Assembly (NCBI GenBank): GCA_041874725.1
Contig: CP097466.1
Coordinates: forward strand, 4,464,001-4,528,000
Direction of reading: 5' to 3'
Length of the DNA: 64,000 bases
Source of the DNA: Duganella sp. BuS-21
GTDB lineage: Bacteria; Pseudomonadota; Gammaproteobacteria; Burkholderiales; Burkholderiaceae_D
This document shows, in pieces, positions 24,497 through 32,508 of the stretch. Below the pieces are notes generated by a model. The model was not told the DNA's origin. It ran no database searches and was given only the letters and a program-made list of their open reading frames with translations. A program made the translations under genes and the position numbers. Numbering within the stretch: the first letter of the stretch is position 1; each line of letters opens with the position of its first letter.

Positions 24497-27085
24497 GTGA
24501 GCCTGACAGCGCTGAAATTGACCCCACCGTCGACCGCCCTGCCCCTGATGGCGCGGGAGCAGCTGCTTGGCAAGCTGACCAGCGACGGCGAATTCAAGAT
24601 CATCCTGCTGCGCGCGCCGGCCGGTTACGGCAAAACCTCCCTGCTGCGCATGATCCACGCCAATGCCAGCCAGGCGCCGTTCCGTCCCGCCTGGCTGACG
24701 CTGGACAGCGCGGACAATGATCCGGCCCGCCTGATGCTCGGCCTGCGCGCCGCCCTGCTCGACGCCGGCGCGCCGGCCGGCGACAACTACGACGAATTGT
24801 CCGGGTCCAGCGTCACCCACCTGTTTCTCGACGACGTAGAGCGTCTCGATGCGGCCGCCATCGAGCTGCTGTTTTCGCTGATTACCCAGGTCTTCCCGCG
24901 CCGCCTGTGCGTCTACCTCGGCGCCCGCAACCTGCACGACTTCAGTATCGCCAGCCTCAAGGCCAAGGGCGCACTGCGCGAACTCGACATGCAGGACCTG
25001 CAGTTCAGCGCCGACGAAACCGTGGCCTACCTGCGCAACGCCCGGCTCGACCTGCCGAGCAACAACCTCGACCTGCTGCAGCGCGCCGCCGAGGGCTGGC
25101 CGGCCGCCATCGAGCTGATCGCCCTGGCCTGGAAACGCCTGCAGGGCCGCAGCGGCATCGCCCTGCCCAGCCTGCACAGCCTGAAGGACCTGGGCGACTA
25201 CCTGGCCGATGAAGTGTTCGAGGCGCAGCCGGCCGCCATCCAGTCCTTCCTGATCGCCACGGCGCCGCTGCAGTCCTTCAACGCCGAGCTGGCCGACGCC
25301 GCCCGCGGCGCGCACGACAGCGCCGCGCTGATCGCCGCGATCCGCGCCGCCGGCCTGCCGATCCAGCCGCTTGAAGGCCGCTGGTTCCGCTATCACCCGC
25401 TGTTTGCCGAGCATGTCGCGCAGCAGCACCCGCCGGCGCCGGCGCTGTACCTGCGCGCCGCCGCGTGGCTGGCCGAGCACGACCATGCGCTGGAATCCAT
25501 CGACTACCTGATCAAGGGCGGCCGCGCCGAGCGCGCCGCCGACCTGCTCGAATCGATGGCGCGGGCGCTGCGCTCGCGCGGCCAGATCTCGACCGTGGTA
25601 CAGATCTGCGACCGTCTGCCGCGCGCGGTGCTGGAGGCGCGGCCGTTGCTGGCCGCCACCATCATCGCCGGCCTGGTCTACACCAACCGCCGCCAGGACC
25701 TGGCCGACTGGCTGCAGTACTGCCGCCAGCAGCAGGCCCTGCCCTACGCCGACCGCCTGTATGGCGAAGCGCTGCGCGGGCTCGAACCCACCCTGGCCTT
25801 TCTCGAGGGCGACCTCGACGCCTGTCACCGCCTGGCCTACGCCTATTGGCCGCTGCAGCAGGATTCCAATGTGTTCGACCGCCTGTCGCTGTCCTACAGC
25901 ATCATCTACAGCTGCCTGTGGCGCGGCGACCTGGACGAGGCCGAGCGCCTGCTGATCGTAGCCCAGCGCGCCTGCGGCCAGGCCAACGCGGTGATGGGCA
26001 TGGCCATCGGCTGCTTCATGCACGCCCTGCTGGTCGCCATCAAGGGCGACCTCGACGACGCCGAGCGGCAGCTGGCGGCGCTCGACAAGATCGCCAGTCT
26101 ATACCGCGAGGAAATTCCGCCGGTGCTGCTGCACCTGTTCAGCGCCGGCCTGGCCATGCTGATCACGTACGAACGCAACCAGCTCGACACCATCGCCGGC
26201 CAGTTGCAGATCGCCCACGGCCTGATCATGATCGGCCTGCCGTGGGAAGCGCACAGCGGCATCCTGCTGGTGCAGTCGCGCGTCATCGGCGCCGAACACG
26301 GCGCGCCGGCCGCGCGCCAGTGGCTGCAGGAGCAAGTGATGGGCGTCACCGGCGCGCTGCCTGCGCCGGTGCGCAAGGTGCTGGAAACCGAGCTGTCGCG
26401 CCTGAGCACCCAACTCGACACGCCCGCCGCCATGGCCGGCTACGCGCAGCTGCTCGGCGACGGCGCCGGCGCCGAGCAGCATCTGCTGCCCTGCAATGAA
26501 ATCGACGGCGGCGGCATCGCCCAGGCGCGCTTGATGATCTACACCGGCCGCGTGGCCGAAGCGGTGACGCGCCTGCAGCAGCTGCTGGCCCATGCCCATG
26601 CCGGCCAGCGCCGCTGGCGCGCCGCCAAGCTCGGGCTGCTGCTGGCGATCGCGCTGGAACGCGCGGGCCACAAGCAACAGGCCGAACAGGCGCTGGCGCC
26701 GGCGCTGGAACAAGCCGCGCTGTCGGGACTGGTGCGCTGCTTCCTGGACGAAGGCGCGGCGGCGCTGGCGCTGATGCAGGCCATGCAGGCCAAGGCCCGC
26801 CACGTGCTGAGCGCGGCGGCGCTGACCCACCTCGACCATCTGCTCGGCCTGCAGGCGGCGCCGGCCACCACCGGCGCGCCGCAGGAAGACCTGACCCAGA
26901 CCGAATGCGCGCTGCTGACCATGGTGGCGCACGGCAAGACCAACAAGGAAATCGGCGATGCGCTATTTCTTTCGGTAAATACCGTGAAATGGCATATGGC
27001 CCAGATCTTCCGCAAGCTCGACGCCGGCAACCGCAGCCAGGCCGTGTTCAACGCGCGGCTGGCCGGCTTGCTCCCCAAGCAATAG
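24497..27085 (+). CDS. Large MalT-like LuxR-family ATP-dependent regulator
   Basis: An 862-residue STAND-type transcription activator. The N-terminal NTPase has the P-loop RAPAGYGKTSLL (residues about 39-50) and a Walker B-like HLFLDDVERLD. A long helical-repeat region follows (residues about 350-770). A C-terminal LuxR helix-turn-helix (residues 800-862) has LTQTECALLTMVAHGKTNKE and VNTVKWHMAQIFRKL. Ligand and ATP binding would drive oligomerisation and promoter activation. The GTG start at 24497 has AGGAGA upstream. A frame extending further upstream would enter the dead receptor. Regulon unknown; no obvious catabolic target is adjacent. Confidence 0.9.
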   Translation: MSLTALKLTPPSTALPLMAREQLLGKLTSDGEFKIILLRAPAGYGKTSLLRMIHANASQAPFRPAWLTLDSADNDPARLMLGLRAALLDAGAPAGDNYDELSGSSVTHLFLDDVERLDAAAIELLFSLITQVFPRRLCVYLGARNLHDFSIASLKAKGALRELDMQDLQFSADETVAYLRNARLDLPSNNLDLLQRAAEGWPAAIELIALAWKRLQGRSGIALPSLHSLKDLGDYLADEVFEAQPAAIQSFLIATAPLQSFNAELADAARGAHDSAALIAAIRAAGLPIQPLEGRWFRYHPLFAEHVAQQHPPAPALYLRAAAWLAEHDHALESIDYLIKGGRAERAADLLESMARALRSRGQISTVVQICDRLPRAVLEARPLLAATIIAGLVYTNRRQDLADWLQYCRQQQALPYADRLYGEALRGLEPTLAFLEGDLDACHRLAYAYWPLQQDSNVFDRLSLSYSIIYSCLWRGDLDEAERLLIVAQRACGQANAVMGMAIGCFMHALLVAIKGDLDDAERQLAALDKIASLYREEIPPVLLHLFSAGLAMLITYERNQLDTIAGQLQIAHGLIMIGLPWEAHSGILLVQSRVIGAEHGAPAARQWLQEQVMGVTGALPAPVRKVLETELSRLSTQLDTPAAMAGYAQLLGDGAGAEQHLLPCNEIDGGGIAQARLMIYTGRVAEAVTRLQQLLAHAHAGQRRWRAAKLGLLLAIALERAGHKQQAEQALAPALEQAALSGLVRCFLDEGAAALALMQAMQAKARHVLSAAALTHLDHLLGLQAAPATTGAPQEDLTQTECALLTMVAHGKTNKEIGDALFLSVNTVKWHMAQIFRKLDAGNRSQAVFNARLAGLLPKQ

Positions 27086-27338
27086 CGCTTTCTCCCCGAT
27101 TCTTCAGGCAGTTGAATGTGCCGATGTGGACGCAATCTTAAAATCCCTTGCATCCATTTCAATTGATTAATTAATAATACTTTAAGGCATCACCAGCCCA
27201 CGTAAGGCCCTATTCCATACTTTAGTAGGGCGATTACTTCCAACGGAAAACATAAGATTCCATCCAGAAATATCCCTACACCTCCCACAGCTTGGCCCTA
27301 TCCCCGCCGACTGCCAATATCACAAAGCGGAAGAAAAC

Positions 27339-27707
27339 ATGTCTAAAAATATACTCATCGTCGATGACAGCCGTTTGTCGCGCATGATTTCAAAGCAGTA
27401 CGTGCTCAGCCTGCATCCGGACTGGCAGATCGAGGAAGCCGCCACCGGCGAGCAGGCCATCGAGAAGGCGGCGCTGCGGCGGCCGTGGCTGATCCTGCTG
27501 GACGTCAACATGCCCGGCATGGGCGGCCTGGCCGCCGCCGTGGAACTGCGGCGCGCCGCCCCCGACATGCACATCGTGCTGCTGACCGCCAACGTCCAGG
27601 ACGCCGTGCGCTCGGTGGCCGAGCGGCTCGGCCTGGGCTTCCTGGGCAAGCCCATCCTGGAGCCGCAGATCCACGCCATGCTCAACAGCCTGGAGCCACG
27701 GCCATGA
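27339..27707 (+). CDS. Single-domain CheY-like response regulator
   Basis: A 122-residue receiver with no output domain: acidic pair in ILIVDDSRLSR (Asp9-Asp10 region), phospho-acceptor Asp in LILLDVNMPGMGG, Thr in IVLLTANVQ and Lys in GFLGKPIL. It is the first gene of a three-gene unit, its stop overlapping the CheC-like gene by 4 nt. It probably serves as a phosphorylated shuttle whose dephosphorylation is catalysed by the next gene product. The 250-bp region upstream is A+T-rich, suitable for a promoter, and GGAAGAA precedes the ATG. Confidence 0.92.
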   Translation: MSKNILIVDDSRLSRMISKQYVLSLHPDWQIEEAATGEQAIEKAALRRPWLILLDVNMPGMGGLAAAVELRRAAPDMHIVLLTANVQDAVRSVAERLGLGFLGKPILEPQIHAMLNSLEPRP

Positions 27708-28348
27708 TCGAACTGCGCAACCTGAGCGAATTGGAAGTCGACAGCCTGGTCGAGATCTTCAACATCGGCGTCGGCCACGCGGCCGCGGCGATGAGTTCCA
27801 TCGTCCATGAGGAAGTGCGGATGTCGGTGCCGGCCCTGCAGTTCACCAGCCGCTCCCAGGCGGCCGGCGAGCTGGGCGACGGCCTGTCCCTGTGCGGCAT
27901 CAGCCAGCAGTTCCAGGGCGCCTACGCCACCGAGGCCATCCTGATGTTTCCGGAGGCGGCCAGCTTCGAGATCGTGCGCATGATGGTCGGCGACCTGGTC
28001 CCCATCGACGAGTTGGGCGAGATGGAGCGCGAAGCCATGAGCGAGATCGGCAACATCGTGCTCAACGCCTGCGTCGGCACCCTGGCCAATCTGTTCCAGA
28101 AGGAGCTGCACGGCTCGCTGCCGGTGTACCGCGTCGGCAGCAGCGAGCAAATCCTCAACCCCACGCACGACAGCAGCGATCCGGTGGTGCTCATGCTGCG
28201 CATCGATTTTTCGCTGGAACGCCAACAAATCGAAGGCTACCTGGCCTTCATCCTGGACATGTCGGCCCTGTCCGACCTGCGTGAACAAATCAACCTTTAC
28301 CTGAAGCGCTTCTCCGGAAACGCCATCGATGGATACCATTCGCCATGA
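27704..28348 (+). CDS. CheC-family phosphatase-like protein
   Basis: A 214-residue cytoplasmic protein of the CheC/CheX/FliY group. Two copies of the E-x2-N active-site helix are visible: EIFNIGVGHAAAAMSSIV near residue 14 and MSEIGNIVLNACVGTL near residue 110. CheC proteins dephosphorylate CheY-type receivers, here most likely the one encoded immediately upstream with a 4-nt overlap. The stop overlaps the diguanylate cyclase start by 4 nt as well. The ATG at 27704 gives the conserved start; longer frames read through the receiver gene. Confidence 0.85.
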   Translation: MIELRNLSELEVDSLVEIFNIGVGHAAAAMSSIVHEEVRMSVPALQFTSRSQAAGELGDGLSLCGISQQFQGAYATEAILMFPEAASFEIVRMMVGDLVPIDELGEMEREAMSEIGNIVLNACVGTLANLFQKELHGSLPVYRVGSSEQILNPTHDSSDPVVLMLRIDFSLERQQIEGYLAFILDMSALSDLREQINLYLKRFSGNAIDGYHSP

Positions 28349-29280
28349 AAGATAATCTGTTGCACGATGCATTCGGCTCCCTGAACCTGGGCGTGCTGGT
28401 GGTGGACGCCCGCTACCGCATCACCTTGTGGAACGTCTGGCTGGCCGCGCATACCGGCCGCAGCGCCGCCGAGGCGCTGGGCCAGGATTTCTTTGAAGTC
28501 TTCCCCGACCTGCAACACCACCGCGTGGGCGTCGCCATCCACCAGGCGATTTGCCACAACCTGCCGTCGCTGCTGTCGCAATCGCTGCACCGCTCGCCGT
28601 TCCCGCTGTTTGCCGACCCGAGCGAACCGGGCCAGCGCATCAGCCAGGCCATCACCATCACCCCGCTTGGCGGCGATGAGCGCCACTGCATGATTCAGAT
28701 TAACGATGTCAGCACGGCCGTGCGGCGCGAGGCGCTGCTGCGCGAGCAGGCCCACGTGCTGCTGTCGCAGTCGCTGTCCGACGGCCTGACCGGCGTCGGC
28801 AACCGCCGCCACTTCGACCTGTGCCTCGATAAGGAATGGCGCGCGGCCAAGCGCAACGGCAAGCCGCTGTCGCTGCTGATGATCGACGTCGATTTCTTCA
28901 AGCCCTACAACGACCACTACGGCCACCAGCAGGGCGACCTGTGCCTGCAGTTGGTGGCGGCCGCCATGCGCAAGGCGCTGCGGCGGCCGGAAGACATGCT
29001 GTTCCGCTACGGCGGCGAAGAGTTCTGCGCGCTGCTGCCGGGCACCCGCCCGGCGGACGCCATCGAAGTGGCCGAGAGCGTGCGCGCCAGCGTGCTGGCG
29101 CTGCGCCTGCCGCACGTGCGTTCGGCCGACGGCGACACCGTCAGCGTCAGCGTCGGCGCGGCCAGCTACGGCCCCCGCGCCCAGATCGGCCATACGCAAC
29201 TGGTGCAGGCCGCCGACAGCGCCTTGTACGAAGCCAAACGCGCCGGCCGCAACCGCGTGCGCGCGAGCGCCGCCTTCTGA
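28345..29280 (+). CDS. PAS-GGDEF diguanylate cyclase
   Basis: A 311-residue protein. A PAS-like domain covers residues about 8-125 (FGSLNLGVLVVDARYRITLW). A GGDEF domain covers residues 140-305 with DGLTGVGNRRHFD, the metal/GTP-binding DVDFFKPYNDHYGH and active-site GGEEF at 223-227. An RxxD inhibitory site (RPED, 214-217) sits five residues before it, so product feedback is expected. It would make cyclic di-GMP. Its ATG overlaps the CheC-like stop, so output is tied to the CheY/CheC pair. Confidence 0.93.
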   Translation: MKDNLLHDAFGSLNLGVLVVDARYRITLWNVWLAAHTGRSAAEALGQDFFEVFPDLQHHRVGVAIHQAICHNLPSLLSQSLHRSPFPLFADPSEPGQRISQAITITPLGGDERHCMIQINDVSTAVRREALLREQAHVLLSQSLSDGLTGVGNRRHFDLCLDKEWRAAKRNGKPLSLLMIDVDFFKPYNDHYGHQQGDLCLQLVAAAMRKALRRPEDMLFRYGGEEFCALLPGTRPADAIEVAESVRASVLALRLPHVRSADGDTVSVSVGAASYGPRAQIGHTQLVQAADSALYEAKRAGRNRVRASAAF

Positions 29281-29325
29281 GCCCTGCCACGCAGCGTTTG
29301 CCGCCCCCCTCACCCTTTTGACATC

Positions 29326-29973
29326 ATGCTTATTCACCACAACGCATTCATCGCCCAGCGCAACAGATATGAAACGCTGGTGTGTGCCCGTTACGGCGTG
29401 GACGCCGCCACCTACGCCGCCGTCACCGAACTGCTGGCGCCGATCGCCCTGCCGGTAGTCCGCCGCAAGGGCGAATACCTGCAGCACGCCGGCGAAATCT
29501 CGCGCTACCTGTACTGGGTCACCGACGGCGTCGCGCGCAGCGGCTACACCACCAGCACCGGCACCGAAATCACCATCTCGTTTTCCACCGAAAGCTACTC
29601 GGCGCCGCCTTACCACGACCTGCTGGCCGCCAGCCAGGGCAGCCCGGCGCGCTATTTCGTGATGGCCGAAACCGCCATCGAAGGCTTTCGCCTGGAATGG
29701 GAACGGCTGCAGATGCTGCTGGAGACCGAAAAGTCGCTGCGCATCTACCACACCAAGGTATTGGAGTATCTGCTGCAGCAGGAAGCGCGCCGCAGCTACA
29801 CCCATATCGCCGCCTGCGCCACCGACCGCCTGGCCAGCTTCCGCGCCGACTTTCCCGGTCTGGAGGAACGCATCTCGCAAAAGGTGATCGCCTCGTTCCT
29901 GGAGATCACGCCGCAATACCTGTCGCAGATGCTCAACGGCAGCCTGCCTAAACCGGAGCGCAACAACGACTAG
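29326..29973 (+). CDS. Crp/Fnr-family transcriptional regulator
   Basis: A 215-residue protein. Residues about 35-130 form a cyclic-nucleotide-binding-type beta-roll (VVRRKGEYLQHAGEISRYLYW, TGTEITISFSTESY). A long helix and a C-terminal helix-turn-helix follow (RISQKVIASFLEITPQYLSQ). The cAMP-contacting RxS motif of Crp is not evident and no Fnr cysteine cluster is present, so the signal is unknown. It stands 45 nt after the diguanylate cyclase gene and could be co-transcribed. A tandem 14-bp repeat follows its stop. Confidence 0.85.
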   Translation: MLIHHNAFIAQRNRYETLVCARYGVDAATYAAVTELLAPIALPVVRRKGEYLQHAGEISRYLYWVTDGVARSGYTTSTGTEITISFSTESYSAPPYHDLLAASQGSPARYFVMAETAIEGFRLEWERLQMLLETEKSLRIYHTKVLEYLLQQEARRSYTHIAACATDRLASFRADFPGLEERISQKVIASFLEITPQYLSQMLNGSLPKPERNND

Positions 29974-29990
29974 CAAGCCGCGCCATACTT

Positions 29991-30018
29991 AAGTGGGGTC
30001 TTTAAAGTGGGGTCTTTA
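29991..30018. repeat. Tandem 14-bp repeat, two perfect copies
   Basis: AAGTGGGGTCTTTA occurs at 29991-30004 and again at 30005-30018 with no spacer, just after the Crp/Fnr gene and before the small ORF at 30072. It may be a duplication at a transposition scar or a binding site; nothing else in the window matches it. Confidence 0.7.
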
Positions 30019-30071
30019 ATTCGACCAGCGAACCTAGAATTCCTGCCGGCTCAAGCCACCCAGGAATACGC

Positions 30072-30227
30072 ATGCTGAACAATATCTCCATCAAATCCAG
30101 CCAGGTCTTCGTGATCGGCCTGCTCGCGGCGCTGATCCGCAGCATCACTGCGCCGCTCGACTACGCCATCGACATCGCGCTGGTGGAGGAAGCGGCAGCG
30201 GCGGATGATGATCGCCGTTTAATCTGA
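30072..30227 (+). CDS. Small hypothetical protein (51 aa), possible membrane peptide
   Basis: A short frame with CCAGGA eight bases before the ATG. The product starts MLNNISIKSSQVFVIGLLAA, has one moderately hydrophobic amphipathic helix (VFVIGLLAALIRSITAPLDYA) and ends in an acidic-basic tail (EEAAAADDDRRLI). Codon usage fits the GC-rich neighbours and the ribosome site is good, so it may be a real small protein. Function unknown. It precedes the converging AEC transporter by 27 nt. Confidence 0.45.
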   Translation: MLNNISIKSSQVFVIGLLAALIRSITAPLDYAIDIALVEEAAAADDDRRLI

Positions 30228-30254
30228 AACTGATGCTGAAACGTAAGCTGAAAC

Positions 30255-31211
30255 TCAGCCCGGATGCACCACCCACATCCAGGCGCTCAGCGTAAAGAAG
30301 GAAGCGACCATGCAGATCAGCAGTGCCGCAGCGCTGCGGTCGCCCTCGCCGTAGGCTTGCGCCAGAATCGGATAGATGCTCAGCATGGGCATGGCCGCCA
30401 TCAGCAGCGCCGCCGCGTGCAATTGCGGCGCCATCGGCGCGATGCCCACCAGCGGCAACAGCGACGCCACCAGCAGCACCGCCAGCGGATGGCCGACCAG
30501 CTTGGCCGCCACCAGCGGTATCACACGCTGCCAGCCGCTGGTCAGGGACAGCCCGAACAGCGTGCCGCCGATGGCGAACAGCGAGACGCTGCCGCTGGCC
30601 TGCGCAAACAGGTTCACGCTGCGCACCACCGGCGGCGGCAGTTTGATTTCCGCCAGGCTGATGACCAGCCCCGCCGTCACCGCCAGCACCAGCGGGTTGC
30701 GCGCCAGGCGCTTGAGCGACTGGCGCACCGCCTGCAGCCAGGACCGGCCGCTGCCGCCGTCACGGGCGTTTTCCGCCATTGCCAGCAGCAGTGGCAGCAT
30801 CACCAGGTTTTCCACGATGACGTTCAGGCCCAGCGCCACGCCGGCTACCGGCGCCACCATCAGCAGCAGGATGGGAAAGCCGATGAAGCTGCTGTTGGAG
30901 CAGGAGACGCCCATCGCCAGGAAGGTGCTGCGGGTGCGGCTCAAACCGCCGAGGCGGCGACCCGCCACGTAGGCCAGCGTCAGCATCAGCAGCGAGCCGG
31001 CCAGATAGGACAGCAGATAGGCCGGATGCAGAATATCGCCGATGCGGCGTTGCGCCAGCGCGTTGAAGATCAGCGCCGGCAGCGCCAGGTTGAGTACGAA
31101 TTTGCCGAACACCTGCATGTCGGTGCGGGCGAACAGGCCAAAGCGTGTAGCCAGGTAGCCCGCCAGCACAACAAGGTAGATCGGGCCGGTGATGGCGAGG
31201 ATGTCTAGCAT
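30255..31211 (-). CDS. AEC-family (auxin-efflux-carrier-like) transporter
   Basis: A 318-residue membrane protein with about ten hydrophobic helices arranged as two inverted five-helix halves. Typical features are the opening ITGPIYLVVLAGYLATRFGL, the first-half motif NLALPALIFNALA and the SCSNSSFIGFPILLL segment. The family moves organic acids such as malate or malonate, or unknown anions. The start at 31211 gives the canonical N-terminus; the extension upstream lacks character. It lies downstream of the minus-strand peptide operon, separated by 82 nt, so it might be a distal member. Confidence 0.88.
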   Translation of the reverse strand: MLDILAITGPIYLVVLAGYLATRFGLFARTDMQVFGKFVLNLALPALIFNALAQRRIGDILHPAYLLSYLAGSLLMLTLAYVAGRRLGGLSRTRSTFLAMGVSCSNSSFIGFPILLLMVAPVAGVALGLNVIVENLVMLPLLLAMAENARDGGSGRSWLQAVRQSLKRLARNPLVLAVTAGLVISLAEIKLPPPVVRSVNLFAQASGSVSLFAIGGTLFGLSLTSGWQRVIPLVAAKLVGHPLAVLLVASLLPLVGIAPMAPQLHAAALLMAAMPMLSIYPILAQAYGEGDRSAAALLICMVASFFTLSAWMWVVHPG

Positions 31212-31293
31212 GGATGACCTGCGCTGCGAAAAGCAACCATATTGCCAGACTTGGCCGGCCAGCGCCAATCGCCGGCCGCGGCACTTGCCGCCG

Positions 31294-32508
31294 CTAGCGC
31301 GGCGCCGGCGCGGCCTGGGCCTGGGCCTGGGCCTGGGCCGCGCGCAGGATGCGCAGCACGTTACCGCTCCACATTTTCTCCAGGTCGCCGTCGCTGTAGC
31401 CGGCTGCTTTCAACGCCAGCGTGATGCGCGGCAGGTCGGACACGTCGGCCAGGCCGGTGATGCCGCCGCCGCCGTCGAAGTCGGCGCCGAAGCAGACATG
31501 CTCCGGCCCCGCCACTTTAATCACGTGCAGCAGGCCGGCCATGTACTGCTCGAAGGTGCTGCTCCACAGCGGCGCGGTCCGGTTCATCGCCAGCCAGCGC
31601 GCGCTGACGATGTCTTGCTCGGCCGGGCTCAGGTTGGCCATCCGTTCGCTCTTGTCGAACAGCGCCTCGCGCTCCGGCCCCATGTCGATGTTGCTGAGGT
31701 AGATGGTGGAGAAGCACAGCGCGCCGCCCGAAGCGGCCAGCTTGCGCAGGCGTTCGTCATCGAGGTTGCGCGGGTGGTCGAAGACGGCGCGCGAGCCCGA
31801 GTGCGACAACAGGATGGGCGTGGCCGACTGCGCCACCATCTGGTCGAAGGCGGCGTCGGAGGCGTGGCTGGCGTCGATCACCATGCCCAGCCGGTTCATC
31901 TCGCGCACCCAGTCGCGGCCGAGGGGACTGAGGCCGTTCCAGCGCGGCTGGTCGGTGGACGAATCGGCGAACTGATTGTTTTGCGTGTGAACCACGCCCA
32001 CCAGTCGCACGCCCTCCTTCTGGTAGGTCGACAGCGCGGCCACGCTCTCGCCCAGCGGATAGCTGTTCTCGATGCTCTTGAATCCCACCAGCTTGGCGCG
32101 TGCGTTCAGCGCCACCGCTTCGTCGGCGCTGCGGGCGGCGCCGATGCGGTCGCTGAAGCGCGCCAGCATGAGGTCGATTTCGGCCGAGCGCCGCTGCGCC
32201 GCCTTGCCGGCGGCGGCATAGCCTTCCGGCGTAAGCGGCCCTTGCGGCGTGAAGATGGCGAAGAAGCCGCCGTCCAGATTGCCGTCCGCCATGCGCGGCA
32301 GGTCCAGCTGCGCCATCTCGGCGGCCGGGTCGTGGCGGTCGCCGAAGCTCCAGCCGGGACGGGTGAAGTGCACCGCGCTGTCCAGGTGCGTGTCGAGCGT
32401 GAACAGCTTCGTGTGCGCCGCATCCGGCAAGGCCGGCGCGCTGCTGCACGCCGCCAGCGTCAGCGTCAAGGGCGCCAGCGCTGCGGCGATTCCTGCTAAT
32501 CGATTCAT
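31294..32508 (-). CDS. Membrane dipeptidase, peptidase family M19, lipoprotein
   Basis: A 404-residue zinc dipeptidase (renal-dipeptidase fold). The lipobox TLAAC with Cys21 predicts a lipoprotein outside the inner membrane. Zinc-site motifs are LDTHLDSAVHF (HxD), VIDASHAS, LLSHSGSRAVFDHPRNLDD and CFGADFDGG. M19 enzymes cleave dipeptides and, unlike most peptidases, accept a D-residue at the C-terminal position. That fits the neighbouring D-glutamate genes. Its start overlaps the previous gene's stop by 4 nt, making it the last tightly coupled gene of the operon. The C-terminus ends in an Ala-Gln repeat encoded by a hexanucleotide tandem repeat. Confidence 0.92.
   Translation of the reverse strand: MNRLAGIAAALAPLTLTLAACSSAPALPDAAHTKLFTLDTHLDSAVHFTRPGWSFGDRHDPAAEMAQLDLPRMADGNLDGGFFAIFTPQGPLTPEGYAAAGKAAQRRSAEIDLMLARFSDRIGAARSADEAVALNARAKLVGFKSIENSYPLGESVAALSTYQKEGVRLVGVVHTQNNQFADSSTDQPRWNGLSPLGRDWVREMNRLGMVIDASHASDAAFDQMVAQSATPILLSHSGSRAVFDHPRNLDDERLRKLAASGGALCFSTIYLSNIDMGPEREALFDKSERMANLSPAEQDIVSARWLAMNRTAPLWSSTFEQYMAGLLHVIKVAGPEHVCFGADFDGGGGITGLADVSDLPRITLALKAAGYSDGDLEKMWSGNVLRILRAAQAQAQAQAAPAPR
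31312..31338. repeat. GCCTGG hexanucleotide tandem repeat in the dipeptidase 3' end
   Basis: About four and a half copies of GCCTGG encode Ala-Gln pairs at the extreme C-terminus of the M19 dipeptidase. Copy number could vary by slippage without shifting frame because the unit is six bases. Confidence 0.75.
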
